Of a stretch of 55,392 nt of DNA, positions 9,217-17,749 are shown piece by piece. The stretch is from NZQO01 sp964639255 (GTDB taxonomy: Bacteria > Bacteroidota > Bacteroidia > Flavobacteriales > Flavobacteriaceae). The notes below the pieces were generated by a model, which saw only the letters and a program-made list of their open reading frames with translations, was not told the DNA's origin and ran no database searches. Within the stretch, counting starts at the first letter, position 1. Every line of letters starts with the position of its first letter. Location of the stretch: positions 1 to 55,392 of the forward strand of contig CAZXDP010000012.1 of the NCBI GenBank assembly GCA_964639255.1. Reading direction: 5' to 3'. Made by a program: the position numbers and the translations under genes.

Positions 9217-10458
9217 CTACTCGTACCGCAAGCTTTCGATAGGATCTAACTTGGCTGCCTTCGATGCCGGATAGGAACCGGCGATAACGGCGATAATGAA
9301 GGTAATCACTGTGGCCCAGAGCATCGCGGCCCACGGCAAGCTGAAATCGAAATCGAATGCCGCCGCAAAACCAATGCCCGTAAGAACTCCAAGAATAATT
9401 CCCAAAATACTCCCAAATTGGCCAATAACGATAGTTTCCATAAAAAATTGGGCACTAATGGTAGATCGTTTGGCGCCCAACGCCTTACGCACGCCAATTT
9501 CCCGGGTGCGTTCGGTTACCGAAACCAACATAATATTCATGAGCGCTATCGAAGAGCCCAAAATAGTAATGATGCTAATAATCCAAGCTGCGATTTCCAG
9601 TACGCCGGTAATGCTGGCAATTCGGTTAATGAGGTCCTCGCTGCGCTCGATGCCAAAATTGTTCTCCTCTTTGGGGCTTAGGCCTCGTACGTTCCGGAAC
9701 AGCACAATAGCTTCGTCTTGGGCGGCCTGCATCACTTCCTTATCCTCAACCATAATGCTTATGTTGTAATTGATGTCTGGCATCACAAAAATACCGCGCG
9801 CTACCTGTATAGGTAGCAACACCTTGAGATCTTGGTTGTTTCCGAAGGTAGACCCCTTGCTCTTCAGTATGCCGATAACCTTAAACTTAACCCCCCGTAT
9901 GCTAATGGTCTTGTTCAACGGGTCTACATCTTTGAAAATACTTTTTATAAGGTCGGGCCCTATCACACATACTTTGTTGTTGTTCTCAATGTCGAACCGG
10001 TTAAAATCGCGGCCACGTTCTACCTCGCTGCCGGTATTGTTAACGTAATGTTCATTCACCCCATATACTTGCACTTCTGGATCGGTTTTTTCACTATCAA
10101 ATTTCACTTCGGCCGAGCGCGTCCCAACAAAGGAGACCGATGTTTTGGCAGTGGGCACCTGGTACTTGTCCACAAATTCGCGCACATCGTTATAACTAAT
10201 GATCGGATTGATCTTTTTGCGCTCCCCGCTTCGGTTAGATTCCACCTCAAACTCATAGCGCTGCAGGCTAAAGGTGTTGGCGCCCATAGAGGCAAAGTTG
10301 GTGGAGATGGTATTTTCCAAAGCCTGTACGGCACTCAAAATACCCACCAAGGCCCAAATACCAATACCTATAATAATAACCGTAAGGACGGTTCTAAGCA
10401 ACTGGCTCTTAATGCTATCGAGTGCGATGCGCACATTTTCTCTGAACAATGAAAACAT
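9217..10458 (-). CDS. MacB/FtsX-type ABC transporter permease
   Basis: The 413-residue protein has the architecture of a MacB-like permease: one transmembrane helix near residues 20-45, a large extracytoplasmic domain (MacB_PCD, about 50-260), then three helices near 280-400 in the FtsX domain. TERTREIGVRKALGAKR is the typical coupling region that contacts the ATPase. The C-terminus AAKLDPIESLRYE is standard. No ATP-binding subunit is adjacent, so its partner is encoded elsewhere. The substrate cannot be told; macrolides, peptides and lipoproteins are possibilities for the family. Confidence 0.9.
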   Translation of the reverse strand: MFSLFRENVRIALDSIKSQLLRTVLTVIIIGIGIWALVGILSAVQALENTISTNFASMGANTFSLQRYEFEVESNRSGERKKINPIISYNDVREFVDKYQVPTAKTSVSFVGTRSAEVKFDSEKTDPEVQVYGVNEHYVNNTGSEVERGRDFNRFDIENNNKVCVIGPDLIKSIFKDVDPLNKTISIRGVKFKVIGILKSKGSTFGNNQDLKVLLPIQVARGIFVMPDINYNISIMVEDKEVMQAAQDEAIVLFRNVRGLSPKEENNFGIERSEDLINRIASITGVLEIAAWIISIITILGSSIALMNIMLVSVTERTREIGVRKALGAKRSTISAQFFMETIVIGQFGSILGIILGVLTGIGFAAAFDFDFSLPWAAMLWATVITFIIAVIAGSYPASKAAKLDPIESLRYE

Positions 10459-10621
10459 AGTGGTACGCCAAGGGGTTTACCATAAGACTCTAAATGCCCC
10501 ACAACGTTACAAGTTACAGCAGAAATTATGATATTTGCAACCTAAATACCCTTGCGCCTAAGAGCAATCGTAAAACGGTTCCGCGCGAGGGACGCAAATT
10601 GAATCCTTAAAAACTACCATT

Positions 10622-11989
10622 TTGAAGAAACCGTCCATACCCAAAGGTACGCGCGACTTTGCCCCGGCAGAGGTGGCACGTCGCAACTACATTATCGATA
10701 CCATACAATCCTGTTTTCGAACCTTTGGCTTTCAGCCTATTGAAACGCCTTCCTTCGAAAATAGCGAGACCTTACTGGGAAAGTATGGCGACGAGGGCGA
10801 CCGCCTTATCTTCAAGATACTTAACAGTGGCGATTTCCTTCGGAAGGTGGATGGGAAAACGTATGCTACCCAAGATAGCGCCCAACTCACGCCGCTCATT
10901 TCCGAAAAAGCACTTCGCTACGACCTAACGGTTCCCTTTGCGCGCTATGTAGTACAGCACCAAAACGAGATCGAGTTCCCATTTAAGCGGTACCAGATTC
11001 AGCCTGTTTGGCGGGCAGACAGACCACAGAAGGGACGCTTCCGCGAGTTTTACCAATGCGATGCCGATGTAGTAGGCAGTACCTCCCTGTGGCAAGAGGT
11101 GGAATTCGTGCAGTTATACGATACCGTCTTTCACAAACTGCAGCTGAACGGTGTGACCGTAAAAATGAACAACCGGAAGATATTGAGCGGTATCGCACAG
11201 GTAATAGGGGCCGAAGACAAGCTCATCGATTTTACCGTGGCGCTCGATAAGTTCGATAAAATAGGAGAGGAGGGTGTTGTTAACGAGATGCGCGAGCGCG
11301 GTATTGCTGAAGAAGCTATCGAGAAATTGAAGCCGTTGTTCACGATCGAGGGCAACGCATCTGAGAAACTTTCGCTATTGAAACAATTGCTAAGTACTTC
11401 TGAAACGGGACTCGAGGGTGTGGCCGAACTGGAATTCATCGTTTCGACCTTAGAACAGTTGTCTTTACAGGCCATAACCCTTGAAATTGATGTAACCTTG
11501 GCGCGCGGACTCAACTACTACACGGGCGCCATTTTTGAAGTGGCGGCTCCTTCCGAAGTAAAAATGGGAAGCATTGGCGGGGGAGGCCGGTATGATGACC
11601 TAACAGGAATCTTTGGACTCAAGAATATGAGCGGGGTGGGTATTTCCTTCGGCCTGGATCGTATCTACCTTGTACTGGAAGAATTACAATTGTTTCCGCC
11701 CACGGTAGCGGCAACCACGAAGGTTCTCTTTATCAACTTCGGGGAGGCCGAGGCTACCTACGCTATGAAAGCAATTACACAATTGCGAAGGGAGGGCATT
11801 TCGGCTGAACTGTACCCCGACGCAACAAAGATGGGCAAACAGATGGGCTATGCCGATAAGCGGGACATACCTTACGTAGTATTGGCGGGTGAGCAAGAAA
11901 TGGAAGGTGAGACGTATACCCTCAAACACATGAAGAGCGGTGAACAGAATACGGTTTCCTTTTTGGAGCTGAGGGCCAAATTGGCCTAA
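10622..11989 (+). CDS. hisS: Histidyl-tRNA synthetase
   Basis: HisRS charges tRNA-His. Near the N-terminus lies IPKGTRDFAPAE. Motif 2 follows as VWRADRPQKGRFREF (residues 129-143), then a glycine-rich stretch ending GGGGRYDDL (about 320-327) and an anticodon-binding domain in the last 100 or so residues. The 455-residue length is normal. The best start is a TTG at 10622; no in-frame ATG precedes the conserved N-terminus, and the codon just upstream is ATT. It is divergent from the ABC permease. Confidence 0.95.
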   Translation: MKKPSIPKGTRDFAPAEVARRNYIIDTIQSCFRTFGFQPIETPSFENSETLLGKYGDEGDRLIFKILNSGDFLRKVDGKTYATQDSAQLTPLISEKALRYDLTVPFARYVVQHQNEIEFPFKRYQIQPVWRADRPQKGRFREFYQCDADVVGSTSLWQEVEFVQLYDTVFHKLQLNGVTVKMNNRKILSGIAQVIGAEDKLIDFTVALDKFDKIGEEGVVNEMRERGIAEEAIEKLKPLFTIEGNASEKLSLLKQLLSTSETGLEGVAELEFIVSTLEQLSLQAITLEIDVTLARGLNYYTGAIFEVAAPSEVKMGSIGGGGRYDDLTGIFGLKNMSGVGISFGLDRIYLVLEELQLFPPTVAATTKVLFINFGEAEATYAMKAITQLRREGISAELYPDATKMGKQMGYADKRDIPYVVLAGEQEMEGETYTLKHMKSGEQNTVSFLELRAKLA

Positions 11990-12053
11990 TTTTCCTTAAT
12001 TAACGGGTGTTTAACGCAAAGTACCCATAGGTTTTCGTATTTTGAAAATAAAA

Positions 12054-12203
12054 ATGAAAAAAACACCCAAAAAACCCGACGATATGAAAAAGCCTCTGGC
12101 CGATATGCATAAAGATGGGGTTCGTTTCACCAAAGATCTGAAGGCCAAGAAAGAGCGCCGAGAGCAAGCTGAAAAAGAAGCTAAGGAAAAGGGCGACAGC
12201 TAA
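12054..12203 (+). CDS. Small highly charged protein (49 aa)
   Basis: An ATG at 12054 opens a 49-residue frame: MKKTPKKPDDMKKPLADMHK, then a lysine- and glutamate-rich tail ending KEKGDS. It resembles short basic peptides seen in Flavobacteriia, but I do not recognise a family. It lies 64 bases after hisS on the same strand and has a purine-rich stretch just upstream (GAAAATAAAA). The amphipathic C-terminal half is probably a single helix. Function unknown. Confidence 0.55.
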   Translation: MKKTPKKPDDMKKPLADMHKDGVRFTKDLKAKKERREQAEKEAKEKGDS

Positions 12204-12231
12204 GGGCTGCCCGTTGGGTTACCGTTAGGGC

Positions 12232-12492
12232 TTACGCCTCCTCTTCCGTGCGAATAGCCCGGTCTTTTAACACTCCGTTTTTGTATTCAATGGGGCTCAT
12301 TCCAAAGCGCCTATCAAATTCATGGCGCAAGGCCATCACGGTTAAAGTCTGCGCCCGTACCCCAAAGAATCCGTTTTTTGTCACATCGTGATAATAGTCC
12401 CACAATTTCTCATCAGACAACTCTTTGAAGCTGGCTAGACGTTCTTTAATAAATTGCTCATCACCTTTGAAGAAGGTTGGTACTTGATCCAT
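12232..12492 (-). CDS. Conserved hypothetical protein (86 aa)
   Basis: This 86-residue soluble protein is predominantly helical, with DEKLWDYYHDVTKNGFFGVR in the middle and a C-terminal part ending RTEEEA. There is no signal peptide or membrane segment. I do not recognise the family. It is convergent with the small charged gene upstream and monocistronic. About 60 bases upstream of its start lies an imperfect inverted repeat ACGGA-ATG-TCCGT (near 12559), which could be an operator. Confidence 0.65.
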   Translation of the reverse strand: MDQVPTFFKGDEQFIKERLASFKELSDEKLWDYYHDVTKNGFFGVRAQTLTVMALRHEFDRRFGMSPIEYKNGVLKDRAIRTEEEA

Positions 12493-12704
12493 ACATTTAA
12501 AATTTAAGGTTACTAAATGGATGTATCAGAAATAGCGGTAGAAGGAATTCACATTTTTTTGACGGAATGTCCGTATGCTAAACCACCGTGGCCGTGCCGC
12601 TCGGTTGGTACGCTACTGCTAGCGTTCCTGATACCTTCTTAGTTTACAAAAATGAAATTAGAATTGCAACTTTCTTCGGCATTTCTACGATTCCCAATAA
12701 ATTT

Positions 12705-13109
12705 TCAATGCTTTTCTTCGAAAGTGGTATGCGCTTTCGGAAGTCGCTTCCGCAGAAAACAATCCAATACTACAGCCAGGCAGGTTCCCAAGGTATAGGC
12801 CAGTAGATCCCACCAATCAAAAGAAGCACCCAGTACCAATTGACCAAAAAGGGTGTGCGATAGACCTAGCTTTTCAGAAAGGCCGCCCCACTGAAGCACC
12901 TCCACCGTATAGGCCACCAGCAGCACGCCTATCCCCAGCGTAACCGATGTACCCTTAAAGAAAAGCCTTCCTATTGAATAGAGCAGCAATACCACCAGAA
13001 AATCGCCTAAAACGGGCCTTAGGAACGTGTGTTTCCCTACTGTTGCGATACAAATTTCCACTGTGAAAAGGACGAGGGCGAATAGTAAATAGAACTGTCT
13101 GTAGCGCAT
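12705..13109 (-). CDS. DUF2809 family membrane protein
   Basis: This 134-residue protein has four predicted transmembrane helices and the DUF2809 features: a pair of hydrophobic helices with GDFLVVLLLY, then VEVLQW, and FDWWDLLAYTLG near residues 98-109. The family resembles VanZ-like small membrane proteins; no activity is established. It follows the DoxX-like gene by 7 bases, so it is probably the third gene of a short operon starting at 14123. Confidence 0.8.
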   Translation of the reverse strand: MRYRQFYLLFALVLFTVEICIATVGKHTFLRPVLGDFLVVLLLYSIGRLFFKGTSVTLGIGVLLVAYTVEVLQWGGLSEKLGLSHTLFGQLVLGASFDWWDLLAYTLGTCLAVVLDCFLRKRLPKAHTTFEEKH

Positions 13110-13116
13110 GGATAGG

Positions 13117-13836
13117 TTACTTTTGGGAAGCTTGGTTGTAGGCCTCTAGACAATGGGTATAGGGCCTTCCCTCAGTATGGATGCAATTGCAAAAAGTGAG
13201 ACATGCTTCGGGATTCCGATTGGTTTCGCATTGTGTTTCGCAAAACGGTTGCTCATTGCGAGGATAGATGGGAAAGGCGGTAATTGCCGTAAACCCTACG
13301 ATTCCCATGACGGCAAAAACCGTAGCAAAAAATTTCAAGGGAAATTTGGAGCTTTGTGCGTTCCACTTCGGAAATGAGGCATTTACCTGCGTATGGTACA
13401 CGGGCAAAGCGAACTTTAGTTTATGGTAGTCCCAGCACAGTAGGTACAGGTTCCCCAATACCATCAGGGGAGCCGTAAGCAACGAACCATCGAACCGTAC
13501 GGCAATTGATAGGATACAGATATTCAGAATGATAGGAAAATACAGTAGGGCGCCCAAGGTGGCGGTTCTGGGTATGAGCAGGAGTACAGCGGCAGCTACC
13601 TGCGCCACACCTATAAATGTGTAATAATCGCCGGTGTAATGAAGGGCCTCCAAATAGAATCCCATTGGGTGGTGCACGGGAAGCGCGGTAAAGCGTTCGC
13701 CCAAGATTTTAACCATCCCTGAAGGAAGGAATCCGGCAGCGAGCGCTATTCGCAGAAAGATGGCAAAGAGCTGCATCCATCTGTTGCCGCGTGAAATAGC
13801 GTGTAGCCGTTCAAATGAAAGGAAAATGTTTTTCAC
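13117..13836 (-). CDS. DoxX-like membrane protein with a cysteine-rich C-terminal tail
   Basis: The 239-residue protein has four to five membrane helices in a DoxX-like arrangement (LRIALAAGFLPSGMVKILG at the first helix; YYTFIGVAQVAAAVLLLIPR in the middle) plus a further helix near 170-190. After that, a tail of about 45 residues carries seven cysteines (CETQC, CLTFCNC, HCLEAYNQ). The start is GTG at 13836 and overlaps the preceding stop as GTGA. Family members have been linked to redox and respiratory functions, but no specific role can be assigned. The tail is unusual. Confidence 0.75.
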   Translation of the reverse strand: MKNIFLSFERLHAISRGNRWMQLFAIFLRIALAAGFLPSGMVKILGERFTALPVHHPMGFYLEALHYTGDYYTFIGVAQVAAAVLLLIPRTATLGALLYFPIILNICILSIAVRFDGSLLTAPLMVLGNLYLLCWDYHKLKFALPVYHTQVNASFPKWNAQSSKFPLKFFATVFAVMGIVGFTAITAFPIYPRNEQPFCETQCETNRNPEACLTFCNCIHTEGRPYTHCLEAYNQASQK

Positions 13837-14123
13837 AGGCGGTTCAAAAGTTCAGGATAGTAGCCTTCATTGATAGCTCCCACGGCGAGATTAACCCATA
13901 CTATTAGTAAGGCCAATACGATCTTGAACCAAATGGGAACGGTTACTCCCAACTTCCGTTTTACAAATTCGGTAACGGGAACAAAGAATACAAGCGCTAC
14001 CATCACCAAGAGAACGCCAAATTCAAAATCGTTGCCGCGGGCCATATTCATAACTCCTAGGGTAAGGGTGAGCAATCCGAAAAGACTGCCTAAAATTTTT
14101 GAGATAGATAAGGTTTGTGTCAT
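13833..14123 (-). CDS. Small three-helix membrane protein
   Basis: A 96-residue protein with three hydrophobic segments (about 10-28, 35-53, 64-82) and a polar C-terminus. I do not recognise a family. It starts 12 bases downstream of the winged-helix regulator on the same strand and overlaps the DoxX-like gene by four bases, which suggests co-transcription from the regulator's operon. Confidence 0.7.
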   Translation of the reverse strand: MTQTLSISKILGSLFGLLTLTLGVMNMARGNDFEFGVLLVMVALVFFVPVTEFVKRKLGVTVPIWFKIVLALLIVWVNLAVGAINEGYYPELLNRL

Positions 14124-14135
14124 AACGAGCTTTTT

Positions 14136-14426
14136 TTAATGAAGCAATTTTTCGATAGCATCTATATGTTGGCTAAAGGCTTTTTTACCGCTATCGGTCG
14201 CCCAATAGGTGGTAAGTGGTTTTCTGTCTATAAATTGCTTGGAGAAATCAACATAATTCTTCTTTTCCAAGGTTTTCAGGTGTGTTGCCAAATTGCCATC
14301 TGTAGCACCCAGCAAATCCTTCAATGTATTGAAATCGACCGCATCGCTCACTACCAACGCGGCCATAATACCTAGGCGAACTCGGTTTTCAAACGCTTTA
14401 TCCAATTTCTTTAGGAGGTCCTTCAC
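14136..14426 (-). CDS. Winged-helix transcriptional regulator (96 aa)
   Basis: The 96-residue protein matches the short winged-helix family with NRVRLGIMAALVVSD in helix 1, LKDLLGATDGNLATHLKTLE as the helix-turn-helix, and YWATDSGKKAF in the wing (MarR/ArsR-like, HTH_34 type). A longer frame runs upstream to 14915, but that part is antisense noise from the neighbouring membrane gene. The GTG at 14426 overlaps the upstream stop as GTGA and gives the family's usual length. It forms a typical regulator/membrane-protein pair with the gene at 14423-15028. Confidence 0.85.
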   Translation of the reverse strand: MKDLLKKLDKAFENRVRLGIMAALVVSDAVDFNTLKDLLGATDGNLATHLKTLEKKNYVDFSKQFIDRKPLTTYWATDSGKKAFSQHIDAIEKLLH

Positions 14427-15028
14427 TTGGTTCGCAATAGCATGATTCCATAGACAATATGCAGCACTCCAAATCCGAAGGTCCAAAACCAGAGGCTCCA
14501 AGCTATAAAATAGAGCGATAGCAGGCCGAGGGCCATTTGCCAAAAGGCCAATTTGCGGAATAGGGACAGCGTAAAGTGGCTTGCGTTCAGTAAGGCGAGG
14601 CCATAAAAGAGCAGGGTAAAGGGCAACAGCCACCCCCAGAAATCGTGGGATATCAAAAAGAGGCATACTATTCCGCCAGCAAGCAACGGTAGGGCGAGAT
14701 GGGTTACCAATAGCCGTGTGGGCTTGTTCCAAATGGTACTTGTAGATTTGCGTGCCTGCCGAATGGTTAACCCTGCAACGATGGCAATGGCGATTACAAG
14801 GGTTACCAATCCCACTGCGACCAACTCCCATTGCACAGCATCGGGCACCGATTTTTGAACTGTATTTTCGGAGAAGAGGTCTTCGTAGCGCAGCTGCACT
14901 ATGAACACGGCACAAAGCGCGAGTATTCCAACAACTATTCCGGAGGTGCCGCTTACCGATGTAAAACGGGAAGAACGATGCATCATATCCTTTATTTCCC
15001 GAAGATCACTCACATATTTTTCTTTCAT
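14423..15028 (-). CDS. Membrane protein paired with a winged-helix regulator
   Basis: The 201-residue protein has a short cytoplasmic N-terminus (MKEKYVSDLREIKDMMHRSS) and about six transmembrane helices. Such proteins are regularly found directly in front of a short winged-helix regulator in Bacteroidota. I infer that it senses or is regulated with that partner. Function unknown. It is first in a run of five co-directional genes down to 12705. The start at 15028 is the only ATG before the conserved N-terminus. Confidence 0.75.
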   Translation of the reverse strand: MKEKYVSDLREIKDMMHRSSRFTSVSGTSGIVVGILALCAVFIVQLRYEDLFSENTVQKSVPDAVQWELVAVGLVTLVIAIAIVAGLTIRQARKSTSTIWNKPTRLLVTHLALPLLAGGIVCLFLISHDFWGWLLPFTLLFYGLALLNASHFTLSLFRKLAFWQMALGLLSLYFIAWSLWFWTFGFGVLHIVYGIMLLRTK

Positions 15029-15107
15029 ACAAAAGTACTTTGAAATACAAAGTAAATAAAAAAATTGATTTGATTCAAATAGGTTTTGAATTAAAATAGG
15101 GGTGTGC

Positions 15108-16778
15108 TTATTGCTGAAGCAACGCGTCTAGACTTTTTGATTGAGCTAAAACGGGTGCCAAATGCGCATTGGAACCAGTCATTTGCCAATGCCCTAGGGA
15201 CATCGGGATATTGCCAATACTGTTCAGCATATCCATAAACTCCTTTAATTGAAAGGGCTCGTTGTTTAACTCTTTCAGTAGGGCATAATCGGCAATGGCA
15301 TGTTCCAATTGGTACTTGCCGGTGATATAACTTGTTCCATAACCTGGTTGGCGTAGGTATAGGTGCTGTTCGAAAATGAGCAAATCCTTTTCGGTCTTCA
15401 TCCAACCGCGCGGAGTATATTCAGAATGGATTCCACCGGCCTCTTCCATGGTCATCTCATTGGCATGCGCATATAACGATCCGAGGCCGCGTGCAGCACG
15501 CTGTGCAATCATAATGTAGACGATTTCCCGGGTGCGTGGGCTATCGTCGTACAACCCGGCTTGCATGAACAGTTCTTCCACAGCCGTCGCCGTACCTTCA
15601 TTGCGGGAATCGAAAATATTATAGAGCACGGGTCCCTGGCGAATGGGACTCGGGTGTGGTTCATTTTCCATACGCGCCAGTTCAAACCAATGGTAAAAAT
15701 GGGAATACAGGGGCCGCGGATCATAATGTTGCCCGATGGAAAAGAAATTGCGCTGTGCTACTGGCTTAAAACTTCCCAAATGCTCCCGTAGGGCAGTTTC
15801 AAAATAGGGCTTTACTGTTACGATATCTTGTTCGTCCAAAAAGGTTAGCAAGCTTTTGGCACCAGCCTCTGCCATAGCGTTGTAGGTTTCGGGCGAATCG
15901 GCCGCTGTGAGTTCGGGTAGGTTGCGGTTGCGGTGTTCTTCCAGTTTTAGAGACGACCAAGCCCTTGCCAATTCTCTCTTCAGCAGCATCACTTCATCGC
16001 TCCAATCTAAGGGCACCAAATGCACATTTTGCAAGTACCAAGTGTATAGGTCTTTGCCTAAGCCCGAGGCACCAGTTTTTGTAGCAGATTGCTGTTCTAG
16101 CCAAGCGGCCAATTGCGCGGTAGACTGTTTCGCCGCTTCTATCGCCGAAAGAAGTTCGGTGTCGTTGCGTAGAGAGGGTTCTTTTAAGAGCGCCTCCAGG
16201 ACCTGTTGTTGCTCCTTGATGTCGCGTATGCCGGTAATCCAAAGGTCGCGGGCATTTCCAGTAAGGTTTTGTCTGGCTTGTGTATTGAGCGGGGCGATAA
16301 CTTTTAAATCGGAGAGCAATCGCTCCCGTTCTCCTTCAACTAGTGGGAAGGTATAAGTCCAAAGTTCCAGGGTGGCGTGGTGCGTAGGACCTTCGTGGGC
16401 AGGAACATCGCTTTTATAGGTCCATACGGTCTTATAAAACGCAGGATCACGTTCCCAAGGCTTGAGGACACGATGGTTAAAGTCGTACCCGTTCATCTCT
16501 GCCCAAACCACCATCCAATCTACTTTGTGGGGTATGGACCAGCCAGTGGTGTCAATGGCCATAAGCTGCTGCTGCAACTGTTTGAACTGGCCATAACGTT
16601 TGTTGAACGTTGCTTGGGTATAGTCTGGAGCGCCATCGCGCGTGGGCGGCTTTTCAAAACTGCGCCAATCGTTGAAAAAGGTTACCAGTTGATCGTAATT
16701 TCCTTTGGTAGCGGAGGTTTGGGCCAATAAACACGGAGCCGTGGCTAGAACAAGGAGAAGCAAGAATTGTTTTGTCAT
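15108..16778 (-). CDS. DUF885-like secreted protein lacking the zinc-binding motif
   Basis: From the ATG at 16778 the protein has 556 residues and a signal peptide (MTKQFLLLLVLATAPCLLAQ); the longer frame to 16856 would bury it. The C-terminal half shows DUF885 hallmarks: NEGTATAVEELF, REIVYIMIAQRAARGLGSLY, MTMEEA and RQPGYGTSYITGKYQLEHA. DUF885 members with known activity are zinc-dependent peptidases carrying HE-x3-GH. I find no such motif here; the region before NEGTA reads FDSR. Either this is a divergent subfamily or an inactive relative. It stands alone. Confidence 0.8.
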   Translation of the reverse strand: MTKQFLLLLVLATAPCLLAQTSATKGNYDQLVTFFNDWRSFEKPPTRDGAPDYTQATFNKRYGQFKQLQQQLMAIDTTGWSIPHKVDWMVVWAEMNGYDFNHRVLKPWERDPAFYKTVWTYKSDVPAHEGPTHHATLELWTYTFPLVEGERERLLSDLKVIAPLNTQARQNLTGNARDLWITGIRDIKEQQQVLEALLKEPSLRNDTELLSAIEAAKQSTAQLAAWLEQQSATKTGASGLGKDLYTWYLQNVHLVPLDWSDEVMLLKRELARAWSSLKLEEHRNRNLPELTAADSPETYNAMAEAGAKSLLTFLDEQDIVTVKPYFETALREHLGSFKPVAQRNFFSIGQHYDPRPLYSHFYHWFELARMENEPHPSPIRQGPVLYNIFDSRNEGTATAVEELFMQAGLYDDSPRTREIVYIMIAQRAARGLGSLYAHANEMTMEEAGGIHSEYTPRGWMKTEKDLLIFEQHLYLRQPGYGTSYITGKYQLEHAIADYALLKELNNEPFQLKEFMDMLNSIGNIPMSLGHWQMTGSNAHLAPVLAQSKSLDALLQQ

Positions 16779-17054
16779 TTTGATAATAGGTTGGTAGAAT
16801 TTGAATAGGGAAGATACTATTTTTTTATGAAGGATAGGAAGCTGACAACGCGCCATTCAAAAAATGGATGACTTGGGATTTCTATGATAATTTGTAGGAA
16901 ATTTACTATATTTACACCAGGGCAGCACCTTCCTATTTTTGGGGATGTCTCACCATTTCGAACACATCAGGTACCGCTTTTGATGCTTATGCTATTGCAA
17001 TCAAATAGGTGAAAATGATTACTTTTAGGGTTTTAACCTTTAAAACCTACTATC

Positions 17055-17195
17055 ATGAAAAAAGTAATTTTCGCAGTATTTGCAATCGCCTTGGCCGTTT
17101 CAAGTTGTACTCCAGAAGACCTTGCAAACGATGAACAACTTATCGACAAAGACAAAGTGGAAACCCCTGGCGGAAACAACGGAGGATCTAACTAA
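17055..17195 (+). CDS. Small lipoprotein-like peptide (46 aa)
   Basis: An ATG at 17055 opens a 46-residue frame with a lipoprotein signal (MKKVIFAVFAIALAVSSC, lipobox AVSSC) and a short acidic tail ending GGNNGGSN. Similar tiny lipopeptides with a D-K-x-K-V-E-x-P-G-like tail occur in Flavobacteriia beside TPR histidine kinases; this is recalled, not searched. The 3' 65 bases overlap in another frame with the N-terminus of the next membrane protein (ATG 17131). A weak promoter match (TTG at 16995, TACTTTTA at 17020) precedes it. Confidence 0.65.
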   Translation: MKKVIFAVFAIALAVSSCTPEDLANDEQLIDKDKVETPGGNNGGSN

Positions 17196-17688
17196 AAAGG
17201 AATCCTATATTGTAATTCAAATATTGGGCAATACCCTCATTGTTCTCAGTGGGCTGTTGCCCTTTATTCATGTGTTGGTGCCCGATGTGGTTACCGATGA
17301 AAAGGTATTTGGTTTTTCCAGTTGGCACCGATTTTTATATTCGGCGGGCATTCATGCGGGTATGTTGATGTTTGCCTTTGGAATGATTATTCTGCTCTCG
17401 GTACTTACCGAACGCAATGTTCAGGAGTTTCGTGACCGTATCATCTACTGCTTGCTATCTCCGTTTATGTCGGCTATGTTCTTTATGGCTTGGGTGTTTT
17501 TTCCCGATATCGATTACAGCGTATTGGCCTACCTGTTTATTGCGATGCTCATCGTAGGGGTGTCGGCCGCGGGCATTATACAACTGATTCGCTTTCTTAC
17601 ATCACTCCGCAAAGATAGTGACACGTCGTCAACCACCGATACACCGCACACCATTACTTTCGACTTTCGGGATCGGGAGGGGTATTAG
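17131..17688 (+). CDS. Four-helix membrane protein in a signalling cluster
   Basis: From the ATG at 17131 the protein has 185 residues, a polar N-terminus, and four hydrophobic helices (about residues 30-50, 68-92, 104-125, 128-150), then a charged tail. The more upstream alternative starts would run deeper into the lipopeptide gene. I do not recognise a family. It lies 61 bases upstream of the sensor kinase and is probably part of the same transcript. Overlap with the lipopeptide leaves its exact start uncertain. Confidence 0.65.
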   Translation: MNNLSTKTKWKPLAETTEDLTKKESYIVIQILGNTLIVLSGLLPFIHVLVPDVVTDEKVFGFSSWHRFLYSAGIHAGMLMFAFGMIILLSVLTERNVQEFRDRIIYCLLSPFMSAMFFMAWVFFPDIDYSVLAYLFIAMLIVGVSAAGIIQLIRFLTSLRKDSDTSSTTDTPHTITFDFRDREGY

Positions 17689-17749
17689 AATAATTTATCT
17701 ATCTTTTTAATATAGATCTAATCGATTTCTAAATTGCTATTTTAGCCCA

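Noticed and set aside
12555..12575. Further copy of the TACGG-N4-CCGTA palindrome
   Set aside because: The arms are ACGGA/TCCGT with a three-base spacer, so spacing and flanks differ; treated as a separate weak inverted repeat.
14427..14915. N-terminal extension of the winged-helix regulator to 259 residues
   Set aside because: The extra part is the other-frame reading of the membrane-protein gene 14423-15028; the GTG at 14426 gives the family's length and a GTGA overlap.
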